Part shown: positions 62,562 to 64,000 of the stretch, one piece after another
How the letters are laid out: every line of letters begins with the position of its first letter
Position numbering within the stretch: position 1 is the first letter of the stretch
Source: CFX5 sp023384495
Lineage (GTDB): Bacteria > Chloroflexota > Anaerolineae > Caldilineales > Caldilineaceae
Reading direction: 5' to 3'
Length of the DNA stretch: 64,000 nucleotides
Assembly: GCA_048499455.1 (NCBI GenBank)
Contig: JASNZV010000001.1
Coordinates: 868,001-932,000, forward strand
Notes under the pieces: generated by a model
What the model was told of the DNA's origin: nothing
The model's database searches: none
What the model saw: only the letters and a program-made list of their open reading frames with translations
Translations under genes and position numbers: made by a program

Positions 62562-63500
62562 ATGAGTGTGAGTTCTACGGCCCAGGCTGCGCCGCGCCCG
62601 GCGTCCGACGCGGCAGCGCGCAGGCGAACCATGCGCAAGGTGCGCGAGAGCGCATTCTGGTATCTGCTGCTGTCGCCCAGCCTGCTGGTGATCTTTGGTT
62701 TTTCGATCGTGCCTATGCTCTGGAGCATCTACTTCTCGTTCAACCGGGGCGGCATGTTGGGCAAGCACACCTTTGTGGGGCTGGACAACTATGTGCGGGC
62801 GTCGCAGCACCCCATCTTTCGCCAGACGCTGCTCAACACCTTCCAGTATGCCGTTCTGACGGTGCCCACGGTGATCGTACTGGCATTGATTGTGGCGATC
62901 ATCATCTTTCAGTTGCCCAAGATGCAGGGCTTCTTTCGTGGCACGGTCTACTTTCCGCTGATCACACCGGTGGTGATTGCCGCCAACATCTGGGCCTATA
63001 TTGTCAACCGCGACTTTGGACCGCTCAACCACATTTTGAGCGCGTTCGGCATCCCGCGCATCGACTGGCTGGGTGACCCTACCTGGGCGATCCCGGCGAT
63101 TGTGATGATGGAGATCTGGCGCGGCTTTGGCTTCTACGTCATCATCCTCTTTGCTGCGTTGCAGTCAATTCCACGGGAAATGTACGAGGCGGCGCGCATT
63201 GATGGCGCGCGGGGGTTGCGCATCATTTGGAGCATCACGGTGCCGTTGCTGCGCCCGGCGCTGGGCTTCTGCTTTATTATGGCGACGATCTTCAACTTCC
63301 AGCTTTTTGACGCTGTCTATGTCCTGACCAAAGGCGGCCCAGCCTGGAAGACGGCCACGGTCAGTTGGTATGTCTACCAACAGGCGTTCCAGTCGGACAA
63401 CGTGGGCTTTGCCAGCACGATGGGTGTTGTCCTGCTGGTGATTATCATGACGCTTTCGCTTGTTCAGTTGCGCTTTTTCCGCAGCGATATTGAGTACTGA
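62562..63500 (+). CDS. Sugar-type ABC permease, first subunit (MalF/UgpA family), second operon
   Basis: A 312-residue permease. A basic tail (RRRTMRKVRESAFWYLLLSP) leads into six helices. The EAA loop is YEAARIDGARGLRIIWSITVP, split by the usual glycine, and TKGGPAWKTATVSWYVYQQA follows. AAGGAG is well placed before the ATG at 62562. It pairs with the permease starting at 63519. Confidence 0.94.
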   Translation: MSVSSTAQAAPRPASDAAARRRTMRKVRESAFWYLLLSPSLLVIFGFSIVPMLWSIYFSFNRGGMLGKHTFVGLDNYVRASQHPIFRQTLLNTFQYAVLTVPTVIVLALIVAIIIFQLPKMQGFFRGTVYFPLITPVVIAANIWAYIVNRDFGPLNHILSAFGIPRIDWLGDPTWAIPAIVMMEIWRGFGFYVIILFAALQSIPREMYEAARIDGARGLRIIWSITVPLLRPALGFCFIMATIFNFQLFDAVYVLTKGGPAWKTATVSWYVYQQAFQSDNVGFASTMGVVLLVIIMTLSLVQLRFFRSDIEY

Positions 63501-63518
63501 TGTTGGTTGGAGGTTGGT

Positions 63519-64000
63519 ATGGCGGCGACATTTGGTGGTGTACAGAATCGGCGGCAGACGGTGATATGGCAGGGCCTCTGGTACCTGCTCATGCTCCTCA
63601 TCTCGGTGGCGACGGTAGTGCCCTTTCTCTTTATGGCCTCTACCTCGTTTACAAAGTCGTTTACCATGATGAGCTATCCGCCGACGCTGATCCCCGAAAA
63701 TCCATCGCTGGATAACTACTACGAGATCATCTTCGTCTTTCAGAATGGTCTCTTTCCCCGCTGGTTTTTCAACACCATCTTTACGGCGGTGGTCATCACG
63801 GGGGGCAGCCTGATCTTGAACACCTTGTCGGGCTATATCTTTGCCAAGAAGGATTTTTACGGCAAGAATTTCGTCTTTGCGTTGTTGCTCTCAACCCTCA
63901 TGGTGCCCGGCGCGGTGACGCTGATCCCTGCGTTTCTCATGGTCAACTGGTTGGGCCTCTTCAATACCTATTGGGCGCTGATCCTGCCGGCGCTGGCTTC
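63519..64000 (+). CDS. Sugar-type ABC permease, second subunit (MalG/UgpE family), 3' end outside window
   Basis: The first ~160 residues are present. The basic N-terminus (NRRQTVIWQG), first helix (LWYLLMLLISVATVVPFLFM), the loop FTMMSYPPTLIPENPSLDNY and the second and third helices match MalG-type permeases. GGAGG lies 6 nt before the ATG at 63519. The EAA loop would lie beyond the window edge. It completes the transporter with the two genes upstream. Confidence 0.92.
   Translation, partial: MAATFGGVQNRRQTVIWQGLWYLLMLLISVATVVPFLFMASTSFTKSFTMMSYPPTLIPENPSLDNYYEIIFVFQNGLFPRWFFNTIFTAVVITGGSLILNTLSGYIFAKKDFYGKNFVFALLLSTLMVPGAVTLIPAFLMVNWLGLFNTYWALILPALA

Overview
The window looks like a piece of a Chloroflexota chromosome, most likely from the Anaerolineae/Caldilineae side. 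This is inferred from gene content, not from a marker gene. The DNA is GC-rich and has sigma-70-like promoters. Secreted proteins carry Tat or lipoprotein signals. One gene encodes an F420-type luciferase-like oxidoreductase. A SpoIIIAA/R3H ATPase sits beside tmk and a YaaQ/DarA c-di-AMP receptor, and alaS-ruvX-mltG form a cluster. No rRNA, tRNA, CRISPR array, phage or plasmid backbone was seen.

Layout. 1-1380: 5' part of argG (minus strand) behind a long leader with an intrinsic terminator. 1604-4150: three small membrane-protein genes, including a CPBP protease homologue. 4177-6579: a secreted beta-propeller protein and an HdeD-like membrane protein. 6694-18660 (all minus): metG and a GT-C-type membrane glycosyltransferase, then alaS, a baseplate-J-like membrane protein, ruvX, mltG, a periplasmic-binding lipoprotein and a GT4 glycosyltransferase. 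19184-20380: a secreted protein of unknown role. 20432-23882: gcvP behind a tandem glycine riboswitch. 23909-24811: an orphan sugar-type ABC permease.

24921-36012 is a peptide-type ABC transporter locus. It encodes a secreted BNR-repeat protein, a substrate-binding protein with a C-terminal membrane anchor, OppB, OppC and OppD. Three toxin-antitoxin pairs (one MazF/PemK-like, two VapC-like) sit at its gene junctions. 36009-39143: an RsmC-like methyltransferase, an MBL-fold hydrolase and an SDR. 39246-43532 (minus): R3H ATPase, tmk, darA and a secreted WD40/SH3 protein. 43746-49874 (minus): two GNAT-like proteins, a spermidine-synthase-like fusion, prs, a creatininase homologue and a NUDIX hydrolase. 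50270-53829: two tandem LysM-alpha/beta hydrolases and an LLM oxidoreductase. 53879-54210: a MITE-like insertion-sequence remnant. 54489-58302 and 61160-64000 are two sugar-type ABC operons (lipoprotein plus two permeases, no ATPase) on either side of thrC and an M20 peptidase.

The metabolic picture is an organoheterotroph that imports sugars and peptides by ABC systems. It has housekeeping genes for arginine, glycine and threonine metabolism, PRPP, dTMP phosphorylation and tRNA charging. The most unusual non-coding features are hairpins built from phased 7-mers or 8-mers directly after stop codons or between genes, inverted repeats with TTTGAAA/TTTCAAA ends in several leaders, a four-copy 14-bp repeat that carries the metG Shine-Dalgarno, and the attenuator-like argG leader.
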